Assembly: GCA_030760725.1 (NCBI GenBank)
Contig: JASWHV010000012.1
Span: forward strand, 20,350,368 to 20,414,367
Origin: Neostapfia colusana
Lineage: Eukaryota > Streptophyta > Magnoliopsida > Poales > Poaceae
Direction of reading: 5' to 3'
Length of the DNA stretch: 64,000 nt
In this document: positions 22,753 through 34,677 of the stretch, in pieces
Layout of the letters: every line of letters starts with the position of its first letter
Position numbering within the stretch: position 1 is the first letter of the stretch
The notes under the pieces: generated by a model
Database searches by the model: none
Told to the model about the DNA's origin: nothing
Seen by the model: only the letters and a program-made list of their open reading frames with translations
Translations under genes and position numbers: made by a program

Positions 22753-25700
22753 TGTGGGGGCCCAACGCCGCCCGTTCAGTCATGGGGACGGGGCACCCGC
22801 CCGTGAATCGCATTGGGTGGGGCCGTGTTATGCGGCACCCAACAACATACATATAAGGAAAATTGTATTACATAAATCAAAAGCGGAAGCTTACAAATGT
22901 TCTTTGTAAATAATTTACATAAATTAGCTACAATGGAAGACTACTAACAACTCACGTTGAATAACTAATGAGCACTTAAGAGGAGGTCCAGCCCACGGAC
23001 TCCTCTCGCTAGCAACACGAAGACATGGCAGCAGCTAGGTTCTCCATGTGTTACCCGACTCGGTAGTTTTCTGAGTCTCACCGGACAACCTTCTTTATAG
23101 CGTTGATGTTAACCTGCAAAACCACTCATATAGCAAGAGTGAGCACAAAGGCTCAGCAAGACTTAACCGTCTCTCCTAAAGCATGAAACTTTACATGAAA
23201 GTAACTTAAGACCTAAACATGTAATTTGCAAAAAGACTAGCCTACAAGTTCATCCTTAACTTTCATATTTTATCCATCCCAGTAGTGAACTTGTGCCCAA
23301 CAACATTGGAACTCCACAATCAAACAAGAAACGCTTCATTCCCATGTTACTTGTCCCAAGGTGAAAAATAACTTTAGTTTGCTCTATCACTACTTCATAC
23401 ATGGTTTTGATGCAATTCCAATTATCATAGCAGCAATTTAAACTTAGCAAATTGTTTCCACACAACTTGATTACTACGTCACAACATGGGAGCAAGCGGT
23501 ACTCAATAAACACGAGGGATGGTGATTCAAATCAAACACTTCCCGGATAGCTCGACACATACACCCGCCTCTGAAGACCCAAATCTGGCGTCCTTCATTA
23601 CATCGTATGTGGCAACCTTTCGCAAGACACTCGACTGTAGAACCAGTCACGCCGTCTCGGGCTCATAGGTTTAACGAGACGATGTGGTATGCCTCTACAA
23701 TCCAGTTAACCTGGTACATCGGTTTCCTGGGTCCCATATAGCAGTAAGCATCCGGTACACAACTCAATACTTGCTCCTGGATGCGGCACATGCATCGGTC
23801 CTTAACCGACACAGGCAGAGCTACTTGACCAAGACCTCGTCTTGTCGCTGCCTTACCCTCCCGCCCGGTCTGATATTGAGAAATATAAACTTTAGTTTGC
23901 CTTTTCAACTACACCCATGTAATCCCGACTATAGCTCGCGAGTAGATTCTAACTACTCGACTTCTACTGGATGTCATAACCTATTTAGCACGGCAACCTT
24001 CTTAAATGGAAAACTATATTCTACCCTCGACTCTAGGGTTCATTTGGTCATGCATTTTGAGTATAAAACATCCTTGACCTAATGCACATACAAACTCTCA
24101 ACTATAATTGTGAACAAAGTAAAAACTTTATAAATAACTTAAATGCAAACCGGAGCTTGCCTTGATTTTGCAGGTGACTAAAGTCAGATAATTTATGAAG
24201 TTAGTTGTTGATGACTTGAAACTTAATCACTGCCCTTCTTGCTTCTTGATCCAAACTTCACTTCTCCACTTTTCCACGTTTAACCACTACACGTTATGAA
24301 TATGCATATATGTCTAATTGTAACACTTTTGCTAACAAGTTCTAAAGACAGTTTTAAAACTGGAACTCTGTTTAAGAATTTAAAATGACACTGGTGTTAG
24401 TGGTTTAGGTTTGGGTTTAAGCACTATGATCAAGTGATAAGTATGTTTCATCACTTGTGTGTTGATCACCTAATGTGGTTGAACAAAACAGTACTGATAC
24501 AGAGCTCCAAAGGAGCTGAAAATTTTCATGTGGTTCCTCGTCACAATAAAGTCATCTGGACCAAAATTCAGAATTTTTCAATGAGTAGATCACTCAGAAC
24601 AATTCCCTAAGCATTTAGGCAAAAATGAATTAATTCTGAATAAATTTGCAATTTCATGCAAATTCAAGTGAATCACAATGTCAAACATAGCTCAGGGAGC
24701 ATGCATGAATTTTCCTAGGATTTTTGGAACTAGGAATTGCCCAGAACTGAATTTCCAAGTTTTGGAAATTCCCTGAAATTGTTTTTGTATTCATTTGAAC
24801 ACAGAAACTTGAAATCAGAATTATCCTAACTAAATAAACTCCAAATGAGCTGAAACTTTTACAGGAGTTCCCTAACATCCTAAAGAATACTCTAGCAAAA
24901 TTGGAGGATTTTTGGATGAACCAAACTCCCTCTAAAATTCTTTTTCTGAAAGGTTTCAAATAATTTTTCAGAATTTAATATCGATTTTCATACAAATTGG
25001 GCTGCATATCTGGATAGATTTTTTCAACCTGAATCCAACCCAATTTGAATCATTAAATTTGGAGCTTCCTAGCAAAAGGTATGAGGTTCTAAAGTTTGAA
25101 GGAAATCTGGAATTTGAATTAAAACCGGGAAATGTTTAAATCCTGACTGTGGGTCCAGGGCACACGTGTCAACCGCTGAAACAAAGCCACACGGGCCACA
25201 GAATCTCTCCCGCATTGCCACAGCCCGATCCGAGGCCACAGAAGATCTAACTTTCCTGCAACAGGGACTGACACGTGGGCCACCCCCCGTCTTCGTCTAC
25301 CTCAGCCGCCCGCGCTCCCGCGCCGCCGAGCTCGCCGGAGCTCTCGCTGGGATGGGGTTCCGGTGCCTGAAAATTCCCAATTCTCGCCGCGTCTACATTA
25401 TTTCATATGAGGAACACGTTGCTACCCTTGTCTCCAACCGGCAATCACCGGAAATAGCATCGCCACGGCGACAACCTCTAGGGCAACTCCGGCGACGTCG
25501 CGAAGACGCTGTAATGATCAAACCTTGCTTCGGTTAGCTCCTACAGCATCACCATGACCTAGGGAGCAACGTCCAAGGCTATGATCTCGCGAGAAACATC
25601 GGCAACTAGGAGTTCACCGTGCGACCTAGGTCAATTTTGGTGAAAATTCAAAAAACTTGAAGAACCGAAGGTTTCCTCGATGGTTCTTCCTAGTTCTTGA

Positions 25701-27303
25701 TCCCACATGCTCGCATGAACGTCTACAACTGGGTTTCTAGGTCTGGTGATGAGTGGTGCACCTTGTCGCCCTAATTTCCCGATTTCCTACTCGCGGTTCA
25801 TATTGCATGTCAGCGGGAAAAACCAAATTCCGGCGAGCACAGTTTGTGACAAGCTGCCAGTGTTGCTGTGAAGCAAGAAGAGGTATAGGCGAACCTTTTT
25901 GCTTTTGCAACTCGGTGGGAGAAGAACTGTGGCAAGCAGGCGACGTGACCTTGTGGTCGGCGGCTCACGGTGGCGTCGATGGATAAACCAAGCTCGATGC
26001 CGAGTTCCAGTGGAGGAATCATCAGGCTCTTGTGGCAGGCACCTCGAGGAGGACCCGGCGACGCCGTGGGGAGGCTCAGCTCAGCGTGAAAGTCGCCGAG
26101 ACATCCGGGTGCCATTGCTCCAATAGGTGCGTAGTAGCGGAGGAAGAAGTTGTGCGCACGGGAGACAACCACGAGAGAGAGGGAGCGCGAGCAGCTGAGA
26201 GCGAAGCGTTGCCACGCGATGTGGCCCTCCGGGCGATATTTTGTCGATCGCAATGGAGTTGGTTCAATCGTGGAAGCAGCCGGGAAGCCTTGAGCGCGTG
26301 CACTGTCGCCACTGCACTGCTGCTGTCAAGCGCTCAGGAGAGGCAAAACAGAGCCCATGGCTCGTTTCACAGACAGCTGAGACCCAGTGGACAGATAGAG
26401 AATACTTAGGGAGCAAGTCTAATTGGATCAATGACAAGTGGGGTCCACCCCGGTTCCTCCCCAAAAGATGTTCCAACTTTTGCATAGTGTAAACTTCAGT
26501 CATGAGGAACTCAAATTCAAAAGCCATTCGGCAATTTGATAAGTTTTACCTCAGTTTCAAATTTCAATCCAAATTTCAATGAAATTCACAAGTCTCTTTG
26601 ATATACATATCAAAGCAACTCCAAACTTTCTCAAAATTTGCATTCTTACTAATTCAAACTTGAAGAATTTGAATATGCCCTTTGATCTTTGAGTTGGCCA
26701 CTGCAAACGTGAATTTTTAAACAACAGTTTGAATTTCCTTTTTGGAAATGGCCTCCTTTTCCTTGAAGTGATCCATTTAGTTCAAACTAAATTTAAAGTC
26801 CTCTTTTGTGATGACCCATTTGAATTTGGGTGAAAAACTTTGGTTTGCTCCTAGCCCATGCTTGATCAATCTTGGTCCTAATCTGACCCTCACAAGATCA
26901 GTTTGAATATAACCCTCAAATTTGAATTCAGTACAGTTCAAACATGAGCACAATTCACTCATATTTAGCTCACCTTAAAAGTAGAAAGTTGCCACCATAA
27001 ATCTCCTCACCTTCAAAGGTATGAGGTTCCATGTGTACTAAAAAATTTGGCGGCACTTTGAGGTGATCATTTGAGTCTAAAGATCTTCTTTTAATTCTTT
27101 CTCGTGCACATGTATGATTTACACATGGGTTTAACTTCACCTTGGTCCAACACATTCAAAGGAATGCTTGAACCCATGTGGTTGAACCCCACGTATGTCA
27201 TCACGTGTAAGAAAGTTCTTGTAAGTCCCATTTTCCATGAACCCAAAACACAATGACGTTCAATCATCCGTTTCTTTGCATTCACGTTTTTGGGACTTTT
27301 ACA
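22753..27303 (-). repeat. 5' LTR of the old gypsy element (4551 bp, intact)
   Basis: On the plus strand it runs TGTGGGGG to TTTTACA (minus: TGTAAAAG to CCCCCACA). It is uninterrupted and matches the broken 3' LTR over about 3.6 kb. It shows the usual AT-rich segments around a GC-rich core (25150-26420). No gene is supported inside it. Confidence 0.88.
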
Positions 27304-28881
27304 GGGAGGGTGCACCGTCTTGGCGCGACCGCTGTTGTTGCAGCTCACGGAAGCGTTCCACAAGCTTCTTGATCTCGCGGCAGTCGCTAGTGCCGTGACG
27401 GTCGGTATTGTGCACCGGGCACCACTGGTTATTGTTGTTGACAGACGACGGTTGCGGGCGCTTGTCAGAGCGCCCGGCTCGGCCTCCACCGGCCGATGCT
27501 AGAGCAGCAGTGGATGCCCCGGGCAAAGGCTTGTTCCTAACTCCGGCCTTGTTCTTCTTGCTGATGCACGTAGAAGCAGCCTCTCCAGTACTCCCTGCCG
27601 TGGGGGCAAGTCGTAAGTTCCAGTCTCGGCCTTCCGCCGCCCTGGCACATTTATCGCCTAGGCTGAAGAGCTCAGAGACGTCTTGAACGTCATGTGTGGA
27701 CAACTCCTCGAGCATCTTCTTGTCGCGGATGCCTTGCCGGAAGGCGATGACGACGGAGGCGTTGGAGATGCGGGGGATGGTGTTCCTAACCTAGGAGAAC
27801 CGTTGGATGAAGGATCGCAGCGACTCCCCATCACACTGATGCACGGCGTGGAGGTCAATCTCGGTGCCGGGGCGCATGTAGGAACTCCCAAAGTTGGTTG
27901 TAAACCTTTAGCACAACTCTTCCCAGGACATGATGGAGCCTGGGGGAAGGTTCATGAGCCATGACCGGGCCGTGCCGGTCAGGGCGACAGGGAAGTAGTT
28001 GGCCATGACGGCCTCATCCCTTCCTGCAGCTAGGATGGAGGTGGAGTAGATCTGCAGGAACTCGACGGGATTGGCTGTTCCGTCATATTTTTCCGGCAAG
28101 TGGGGCTGGAACTTGGGTGGCCAGACCACCATACGAAGGTGTGGGGCGAGCGCCATGCAGCCCCCCACTGCCCTCGGAGAGGCAGGGGTAGGCGGAGCGC
28201 GGCCCGCTGGTACGACGCTCGGAGAACGGTACTCTCCTTTAAGGTTGCGACGCCTCTCATGGCGTCGCTCAATGGTGGTGCGATTGTCTTCCCTTGCGAG
28301 GCGGCGGTTCAGCTCGACCCTGAGGTCAGCTGTGGCCGCCACGCGTGGGGCTGTCGCCTCACGGGTCACCGTAGGTGTACCCGACTGGGCCAGCGAGGGT
28401 TCAGCCTGCAGTCTACTGTAGGCAGGAGAGTTCATGGCAGCAGCAACGAGATGGTCAACATTGTGTCGCCACTGTTCTGCCGCCTCAGGGGTGGCACCCT
28501 CACCAGGATGGTTGTGGAGTAGAGCGTGTGCTGCAGCCAGCACACTCTTCGGGCTCGGTCACGGCAGAGCTATCGCCGTCGTTGGAGTAGAGGGCGACCG
28601 AGAGGAAGCGGCCTCTAGCGGCGAGAGTGCCGACGGCACATCGTCAGTATGTTCATGGGCTCATCCTGATCTAGGCGCCGTGGGCGCCACAGGGGCACCA
28701 GCGGTCTGACCGCCGGTTCGGCCGGATTTGGATGCTGGTGGCGCCGCCGGCACGCCGGTCGTCTGATCGCTGGCCTGGCCAGACCTGGCCACTCTAGAAC
28801 GGGAGGTAGCCTCATTGTTCCCGTCTGGAGATGATGGCGAGCTGAGCGAGTAGGCTCGTCTTGGAAGGTGATGTTCACCAT
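27304..28881 (-). pseudogene. gag: gag of the Tat/Retand-like element, disrupted
   Basis: The likely start is ATG at 28881, followed by a frame break around 28543-28615. A recognisable Gag then follows: PPKFQPHLPEKYDGTANP near 28120, VALTGTARSWLMNLPPGS near 27970, and a C-terminal segment ending QQQRSRQDGAPSL at the insertion junction. The downstream frame has two in-frame stops, TAA at 27908-27910 and TAG at 27791-27793. The fragment stops mid-protein at 27304. Confidence 0.78.
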
Positions 28882-28899
28882 GGTCGCGTGGAGAGCTCA

Positions 28900-28926
28900 G
28901 AAAAGCCCCCTACCTAGCGCGCCAAA
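28900..28926 (-). other. Primer binding site region of the Tat/Retand-like element
   Basis: The minus strand reads TTTGGCGCGCTAGGTAGGGG directly after the LTR end CCGACA. It is not an initiator-Met PBS. It resembles the GCGCGCCAGGTAGGGG-type site common in Tat-lineage elements. Confidence 0.7.
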
Positions 28927-30149
28927 TGTCGGAGTGTGAGAGCTGTGACACTCCTTCCGGCCTTCTCGGAAGCAGCCCACGAGATTCTTTTTTCCGGAGG
29001 GGGCTTGGCACCCTACGCGACCTGGGCTCGAGGGAGCGGATGAACACCGAGATTTACATGGTTCGGGCCGCAGGAGCATAATACCCTACGTCCACAGGAG
29101 TGCTTGCTGTATTGTTTGCTTGTATGGGTGTGAGAGGGTGCTGGGTGCGAACTCTTTGCAGGGTGGTCACCCCGGTTCTTTTATAGTTCAAGGCCGGGGT
29201 GGTTACAATGTGGCTTGGGGCCCGACAGGTGGCCCCAATGCTATGTGTAACCTATACATGATCTAGGGATTCGTCCTCTGAGTAGAGTGGTTGCTCGGGG
29301 GAGTTAAGTCCCGCCACCCGGCACGCTGAGCACCCCTGACCACATGTTAGGTGATGATGAAGGCGACGTCTTGTCGCCGCGTCTTCTCGCCCTGCATGGG
29401 CGGCTTCGTGTCGTTGGGCTGCACTGTACTGCTGTCACGCCTTGTCGTCCTATCTTGTCACCGTAATGGCGAACGGGCAAAGGACGAAGGCGTGCGCAGT
29501 GCGCCATTCTTCTTGGGAAGGCGCGAGCCTTGAATGTGAAGTCTGACAGCGCACTTCCTTCTTGTCTTTGTCGACTCACGACCCATGATGGATCGTGGGG
29601 CACGTGGTGGCTATGGAGCTCTTATCGACGGGTTTGGTGCCAGGGGATACGTGGCAGCTCTGGACCTCACCTCAGAAGGGAGGCTCGGATCGGAGCCCAG
29701 GGCACGTGTCAGCACCGGAGCTGTCCTCAACGGGGAGGTGGCTCTGAGCCAGGGAACACGTGGCACCTCCGGACCTCACCTGAGCGGGGAGGCTCAGACC
29801 GGAGCCCAGGATACGTGTCACCACCGAAGTTGTCCTCAGCAGGGAGGTGGCTCGGAGCCAGGGGACACGTGGCAGCCCCGGACCTCACCTCAGCGAGGAG
29901 GCTCGGGCCACAACCCAGGGCACGTGTCAGCTCCGGTGTTGTCCTCAGTGGGAAGGTGGCTCTGAGCCAGGGGACGCATGACAGCTCCGGAATTCACCTT
30001 AGCGGGGAGGCTCGGACCGGAGCCTAGGGCACGTGGTAGCTCTGGAGCTCAAGCGCACGTGGCTACGGTGGGGCCCGCCTCAACAGGGAGGCGAGGCCAG
30101 GCTGTCTTTTACTCACTACGCGTGATACCCGGTCTGCGGAGTACCGACA
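28927..30149 (-). repeat. 5' LTR of the Tat/Retand-like element (1223 bp)
   Basis: Terminal inverted hexamers TGTCGG (28927) and CCGACA (to 30149) bound the block. The left end abuts the PBS. The right end borders AT-rich host DNA upstream of a gene. Its U3 side contains a GC-rich tandem repeat. Confidence 0.82.
29640..30035. repeat. Tandem ~58-60 bp repeats in the Tat LTR U3
   Basis: Alternating half-units each contain CACGTG or a close variant plus GGGGAGG, spaced about 58-60 bp, giving ~118-bp pairs. At least six half-units are visible. The G-box-like CACGTG core recurs. They make long spurious open frames (29530-30187). Confidence 0.75.
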
Positions 30150-30288
30150 ATAGTGTTTGTTATCTCGGCTACAAATCAGGTTGCTAAGCACTTTAAATCC
30201 GTTGTTGATCCATCCTGTTTGTGAAGTTTGAAGTTCCCCTAAGAAAATCTCACATCATACATCACTATTTTAGATAAATTCAAGGACT
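30150..30288. other. Host sequence between Tat LTR and first host gene
   Basis: AT-rich unique sequence that probably holds the proximal promoter of the downstream gene. No convincing TATA box could be fixed. Confidence 0.4.
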
Positions 30289-30493
30289 ATGCTTCAAAAG
30301 AACGGCGCATGTGCATGTCGGTCCTATTTCCATAAGTGTCATATTGCCGGACCGGCTTCCTCCCTTCTTTCAGCGCCGTTAATATTTGGACGGTTCACCG
30401 GGATTCCCCTCACCGACCCCGGTTCCCCATTCCAAGAAGGCCCGCCGCCGTCCTCACTGCCGGCCGGCCTGGCGCGCCTCGATCTAGATCAAG

Positions 30494-32797
30494 GTACGGA
30501 CGCTTCCTTTCCTTTTCCAGTCCCCTTTCTCCCCTTCTCCAGCCCCTTTCCTGGCGTGGAGTGGAGATCTGTCATTCCCGGCTCAATGCTGTTCCCGCCT
30601 CTCTTGTTTGCTGGTTCTGTCCCGCGGAAACTTCCATGTTCTCTGCTGTGAGCCCATCGATTCCCGTATCTCCCTTCTTCTCGTTGCGGATTTGGGTTTG
30701 TTTGCTGCTGGCGTGAGGACTTGTTCGATCTTGGACTCCGGTGGTGATGTATCCCTGGAATTATAATCCGAATCTACCTGTTCGGGATTCGAAATGATGC
30801 TGCAGTCAGGTATGAATTAGATCAGGCAGCGCAGTAACTCATCCTTTGATGATGATTGCTGCTTCAGGCCGTACTTGTGTCTCGCCTGGATCTTGAACCG
30901 GTGAAATGCTAGAGGCCTTATTTGGACATTCTAGTTGAACCTATGCAGTTCCACTGCTGATAATAAATTAATGATAACGATGGTGCTGCCATTGAGGGTC
31001 GTTTTCTCTGTGCAGTGCACACTGTTTTACCGCACTATGGCAACCCCCACTAACAAGCCACACCGTGTGGTGTCAGAAACCTCGGGATTATAGTTCTGAT
31101 GTGCTTCTCCTTTCAATAAAAATTCTCATACCAAGACCATCATAGGTAGTGAGTAGTGTGTTTGGGTTTCCTAATTTGCAGTGATAACTTTCAGGTCACT
31201 TATTTGAGAATTAAGGATTGCAATCAGTGAGAATATATACATGTCACGTAATTATACGCTTTTATTACTTGTTGACGGCCGTGATACAGGATTAACTATG
31301 AACTACAGCTGCTGTAGAGTGATCTGGGACTCCAGATTTGTTGTGGCGTCAAGACATGCTTTTCTGTTTATTGAACACGAATAGGTGGGACCATGTGGAG
31401 AAAATGCATCTACGTCCATCTCTTACTTTGCTTAATGAAGTGTCTTTCATCAAGCATACATGACAACCATCACATAGCAGAAACTGTACGCTTGTGCATG
31501 CTTTTGTTGCTGCCTTTTGTGACAAACTGATGTGAGCAGAATGCTTTTGATAGATCCTTCACCTTTTTAATGGAATAGCTAGGAGTCTAGGACTGTCATT
31601 CACTCATATGACACACTAAGCGATAGTTGTTCCAAGAATATTGACTGTCCATCAATGTTAGTACAATTTAACAGTGGAAGCATTGCCGGTCAGGTCTGTG
31701 ATGTCGTAGGTGATAGCAGTATCCTGAATGTTGATTTTCTGATAAGGTTCTGCTTCGAGTTAAGAGTGGGAGTTTCCTTCTATTTTGTTTTATTACTTGA
31801 GCAAACAAAAGAATGCATCAAACCCAAACAATTTCACACATAAATCACTATTTTAAGTTTCAAGTCTCACGTGATTTTGTAGTGCAACATTAGTTTGTTG
31901 TTTGCCTACCCTATTCTGGACTTTTATTTGGAATTCCAGTGCTAATCCATGCCTTTCCATGCTCTGTTAACCCCTTTCCTTGCCCATAAAATGTATTGGA
32001 TCCATCTTTTTTTGTCTTTATGTGGTATCATTCACTAGGTTCAAGGTCAGGGTAGCATTGTTTTGTGCTAAAATATTCATTTATTTGAAAGTGCAAGTAT
32101 GTGGCACCAGTATACTGAGAGAACTGTGAATCATGGACCCTGTAATGTGCACTAAAATATCTGGAATCATGGAGCCTATTCTGGACTCTGGTTTGAAATT
32201 CGAGTGCTGGTTCATGTCTTTCCCTGCTCTGTTGATCCCTTTCCTTACCCATAAAATGTATTGAATCCATCTCTTTTTGTCTCTATGTGCTATCATTCAC
32301 TAGGTTCAAGTTCAGGGTAGCATTGTTTTGTACTAAAATATCCGTTTATTTGAATGTACAAGTATGTGGCTCCATCATACTGAGAGAACTGTGAATCATG
32401 ACTCATGAGCCCTGTAATGTACAGTTGTACACTAAAATATCTGGGATCTGTTAAGTGAGAGTGACCCTTTTTTTAGAGAATGAATAGAGATTCCATGAAA
32501 GAAGAAAGTGACTGTTTATTATAGTTGTGAATGCTTATCTGCTCCATGGTCTCTGATTTGTATTTGGGTGGTTTGGTAATGTTCATATCATATTTCCACT
32601 ACATGGAAGATTTATCTCTTTATATGAGATTTTCTTTTCCTTCAATCCTTCTATTAACTGACAGCTCAGTTCTTCTTGAGTTTTCTTAATTAAATGTGGT
32701 GGTTCATTTGAACATACATTTGCATTTTGTTTCCTTAAAGCAATCTTGATTGTGATTATACAACTGTCTTGTTATTCTTACTTCTTTGTTTGGACAG
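30494..32797 (+). other. Probable 5' UTR intron of the small membrane-protein gene
   Basis: GT at 30494 and AG at 32797 with a T-rich acceptor tract. Leader introns of this size are common in plants. No coding exon or TE is recognised inside except a 265-bp tandem duplication. The short frame at 30289-30651 crosses the donor and looks accidental. Confidence 0.5.
31911..32450. repeat. 265-bp tandem duplication inside the intron
   Basis: Copy 1 starts CTATTCTGGA at 31911 and copy 2 starts CTATTCTGGA at 32176. They share long runs such as ATAAAATGTATTG, CATTCACTAGGTTCAAG and CTGAGAGAACTGTGAATCATG, with about 10% differences by eye. It is unique non-coding sequence. Confidence 0.88.
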
Positions 32798-32824
32798 GAT
32801 TCAAAGTATCAGTTCAATAGCATT

Positions 32825-33118
32825 ATGGTTCTTGATGCGTTATCATCCCCTCACAGGAGGTCGCAAAACACATTCTTCGTGTCACCCTCAAAGAAGCCAC
32901 AATCATCTCGTGATGACGTGGGCAGTTGGTCTTCACTGGTTGAGCGACATCGGTTCCTCTTGACAACTCTGGTCGTGCTTGCCTTCCTGTGCACCATCTA
33001 TTTGTACTTTGCAGTAACCTTGGGGGCACCAGATGCTTGCTCTGGATTGGCAGACAGTGAAAGGGAGGAATGCCTGGCAAAATCTGTTACGCAGCATGGA
33101 AAGTTGAAATTTCTCTAA
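32825..33118 (+). CDS. Small single-pass membrane protein, uncharacterised plant protein
   Basis: A 97-residue ORF. I chose the ATG at 32825 because the in-frame ATG at 32786 lies before the predicted acceptor AG (32796-32797). Residues 1-42 are hydrophilic, Ser- and basic-rich. Residues about 43-68 are a strong membrane span (RFLLTTLVVLAFLCTIYLYF). Residues 70-97 form a short tail with two Cys (DACSGL, EECLAKS). There is no cleavable signal peptide, so a membrane anchor with a short C-terminal tail is likely; topology is unknown. The sequence looks like a conserved plant endomembrane protein, but I cannot name it. The Tat LTR ends roughly 2.7 kb upstream of the ATG and a few hundred bases before the probable first exon. 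Confidence 0.72.
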   Translation: MVLDALSSPHRRSQNTFFVSPSKKPQSSRDDVGSWSSLVERHRFLLTTLVVLAFLCTIYLYFAVTLGAPDACSGLADSEREECLAKSVTQHGKLKFL

Positions 33119-33500
33119 CTCCAGCTTGCTAGAGACACATTGATGAAGACTAGGTTTATATGTGCTCTGGTTACGGATCTTACTCTTCATACCTTAAATC
33201 TGTATATTTGTGGTGGTGGATGTGTTGATTTGTATTCATGTCGGTGTACTTCACTTCAGGATTTGCTGTGCCAGTAGGGGCAACAGGTCTAATGATGATA
33301 GAGGAAATTATCTCTGTTGAAATGGTGTAATGAAGTAGGCCACCATATTATTCTTTTACCATGGTGTGCTAGAAACATCATGGAACGAGTAATTCATCCA
33401 GGATACGTTGATATTGTCCCCTTTGTCACTGGTAGAAGATTAAGTTCTTGACAAGCTGTTGCGGTCGATGACATTGGAGCACGCAGCTCTACTGTTGATT

Positions 33501-34361
33501 TTGAAATATTCTCTGTTTTTCGCATTTTGCCGGTAGACCATATCAGATGGCTTGTTTCAGTGGATTCTAAATATCGTCATTTGGACACAGTAAGGGAGGA
33601 ATAACGTGATCCTCGCGTAAGAGTGGGTTTGGTTCAAGGCTCACAAAAACTTGGGGATATAGGAGAGATGACCGAAATGCGGACCCAACCTAGCGTGTGA
33701 AGTGACAAGCAAAGGTATCATTCTAAGGCGTATTCATGTTATTAAACTTTGTTTGACATAATTATCCAAGATAAACTTTTTGTTTGTAAAGATGATGGCA
33801 AAGACCACTTTTTCCTTTTATTAGGTATTTATTATATATGTTTAGAACATCAAACCTCTAGGTGTTGAACTTATTCTTGGATCATCGGGCCTCATCACAT
33901 CCTATTGTCCGGTCAATCAAAATTGACTTTTTTCAGTCGATTTCCCCATCTGTCATCCTCATGTGAGTTGTGCAGTTGATCGGGGTTGTTTGATTTTGTT
34001 TTATAAGATTATGTATTGGCTACAAAAATTCAATTTATTGACTTTAGAGAAAAATTAGAATTATAAGTTGATAGTTGTCTAATTTATATCTGAGGGCTTT
34101 AAACGATTAATGGCCTTAAAAGCTCAGGACGCCAGATTTACATTTTTCATTCAGAGATAGATAAACATCTGTGAGAGCCCATTTCAGGCTCCTCCGTCCA
34201 TCAGACGTCGACCACAAAGAGCCAGATAAGCCAATCCCAGACCGTGTGGCTTCCGTTTACCGCGTTTTTTTTTCTCAGACCGCTCCCGTTACCGCCTAAC
34301 GGCACCTTCACCTCACTAAACCAAACGCCGTCATTTCCGCCTCACCATTCGCTCCCACCAC
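33501..34361. other. Intergenic region and promoter/5' UTR of the split Rossmann-fold gene
   Basis: AT-rich sequence becoming C-rich from 34185, with a CCAAT at about 34230. The last ~170 bp probably form promoter and 5' leader. No TE or RNA gene is recognised. Confidence 0.4.
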
Positions 34362-34677
34362 ATGGCACTCAAAGCCGCCGTCTCCGTCACCCCACTGCCT
34401 CCGCTCCGCCGTCTCCCCCTCTCCACGTCATCCTCCTCGCGGTCCGCGGCCCGCAGGCTCACTAGGGTCTCGGCGGTGATGGCGGTGCAGCCGGCCGTGG
34501 TGGTGGGAGGCGGGCGCGTTGGCCGGGCGCTACTTGCCATGGGCCCACCGGGGGCGGACGTGCTCGTCGGCCGCGGCGAGAAGGTTCCCGACGACGCGCC
34601 CGGGCCGGTCCTTGTGTGCACCCGCAACGACGACCTCGACGCCGTGCTCGAGAACACACCCAAGTCGCGGTGGCGCG
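34362..34677 (+). CDS. Exon 1 of the Rossmann-fold gene (transit peptide and GxGxxG)
   Basis: Starts at ATG in the context CACATGGCAC and is very GC-rich, as grass first exons often are. It ends after 105 codons plus one base at TGGCGCG before GTACGTG, a good donor. It encodes the transit-like N-terminus, VVVGGGRVGRAL, and VLVCTRNDDLDAVLE. Confidence 0.85.

Larger units (their letters stand above)
12051..27303 (-). mobile_element. Old, internally deleted Ty3/gypsy element on the minus strand
   Basis: Read on the minus strand: 5' LTR 27303-22753, PBS at 22749-22738 (TGGTATCAGAGC), a ~3.0-kb internal region with pol scraps, PPT at about 19740-19728, then the 3' LTR from 19727 leftward. The 3' LTR is interrupted by a solo LTR (15576-19605) and broken at 12050 by another insertion, so its last ~890 bp are missing here. 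Paired LTR segments differ by several percent by eye, clearly older than the Tekay insertion. The internal region is too short for a full gag-pol. It had inserted into the gag of a Tat-like element at 27303/27304. Confidence 0.85.
27304..30149 (-). mobile_element. Truncated Tat/Retand-like Ty3/gypsy element
   Basis: A minus-strand element with 5' LTR 30149-28927, a PBS region, and decayed gag down to 27304, where the old gypsy element inserted. The Gag sequence and the PBS (reading TTTGGCGCGCTAGGTAGGGG on the minus strand) are typical of the Tat lineage (Retand/Cinful-like) of grasses; that assignment rests on family knowledge. Pol and 3' LTR are not in the window. The right flank is host DNA beginning ATAGT at 30150. 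Confidence 0.8.
30289..33500 (+). other. Small membrane-protein gene, transcribed region (limits approximate)
   Basis: Inferred structure: a GC-rich 5' UTR exon ending near 30493 (AAG before GTACGG), one long 5' UTR intron 30494-32797, and a second exon from 32798 containing the whole ORF and 3' UTR. The acceptor is TTTGTTTGGACAG at 32785-32797. The 5' end and poly(A) site are not visible. Alternative first exons within 30500-30850 are possible. Confidence 0.5.

Noticed and set aside
29640..30035. Regularly spaced repeats that might suggest a CRISPR array
   Set aside because: The units are directly abutting with diverged copies and no unique spacers, lie in an LTR, and the genome is a plant's.
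29530..30187. Long plus-strand frames (165 and 126 codons) with repetitive protein
   Set aside because: They are produced by the ~58-bp GC-rich tandem repeat of the Tat LTR; overlapping frames are equally open.
30289..30651. 120-codon frame near the first host gene
   Set aside because: It crosses the inferred splice donor at 30494 and has a proline/serine composition expected of a GC-rich 5' leader.
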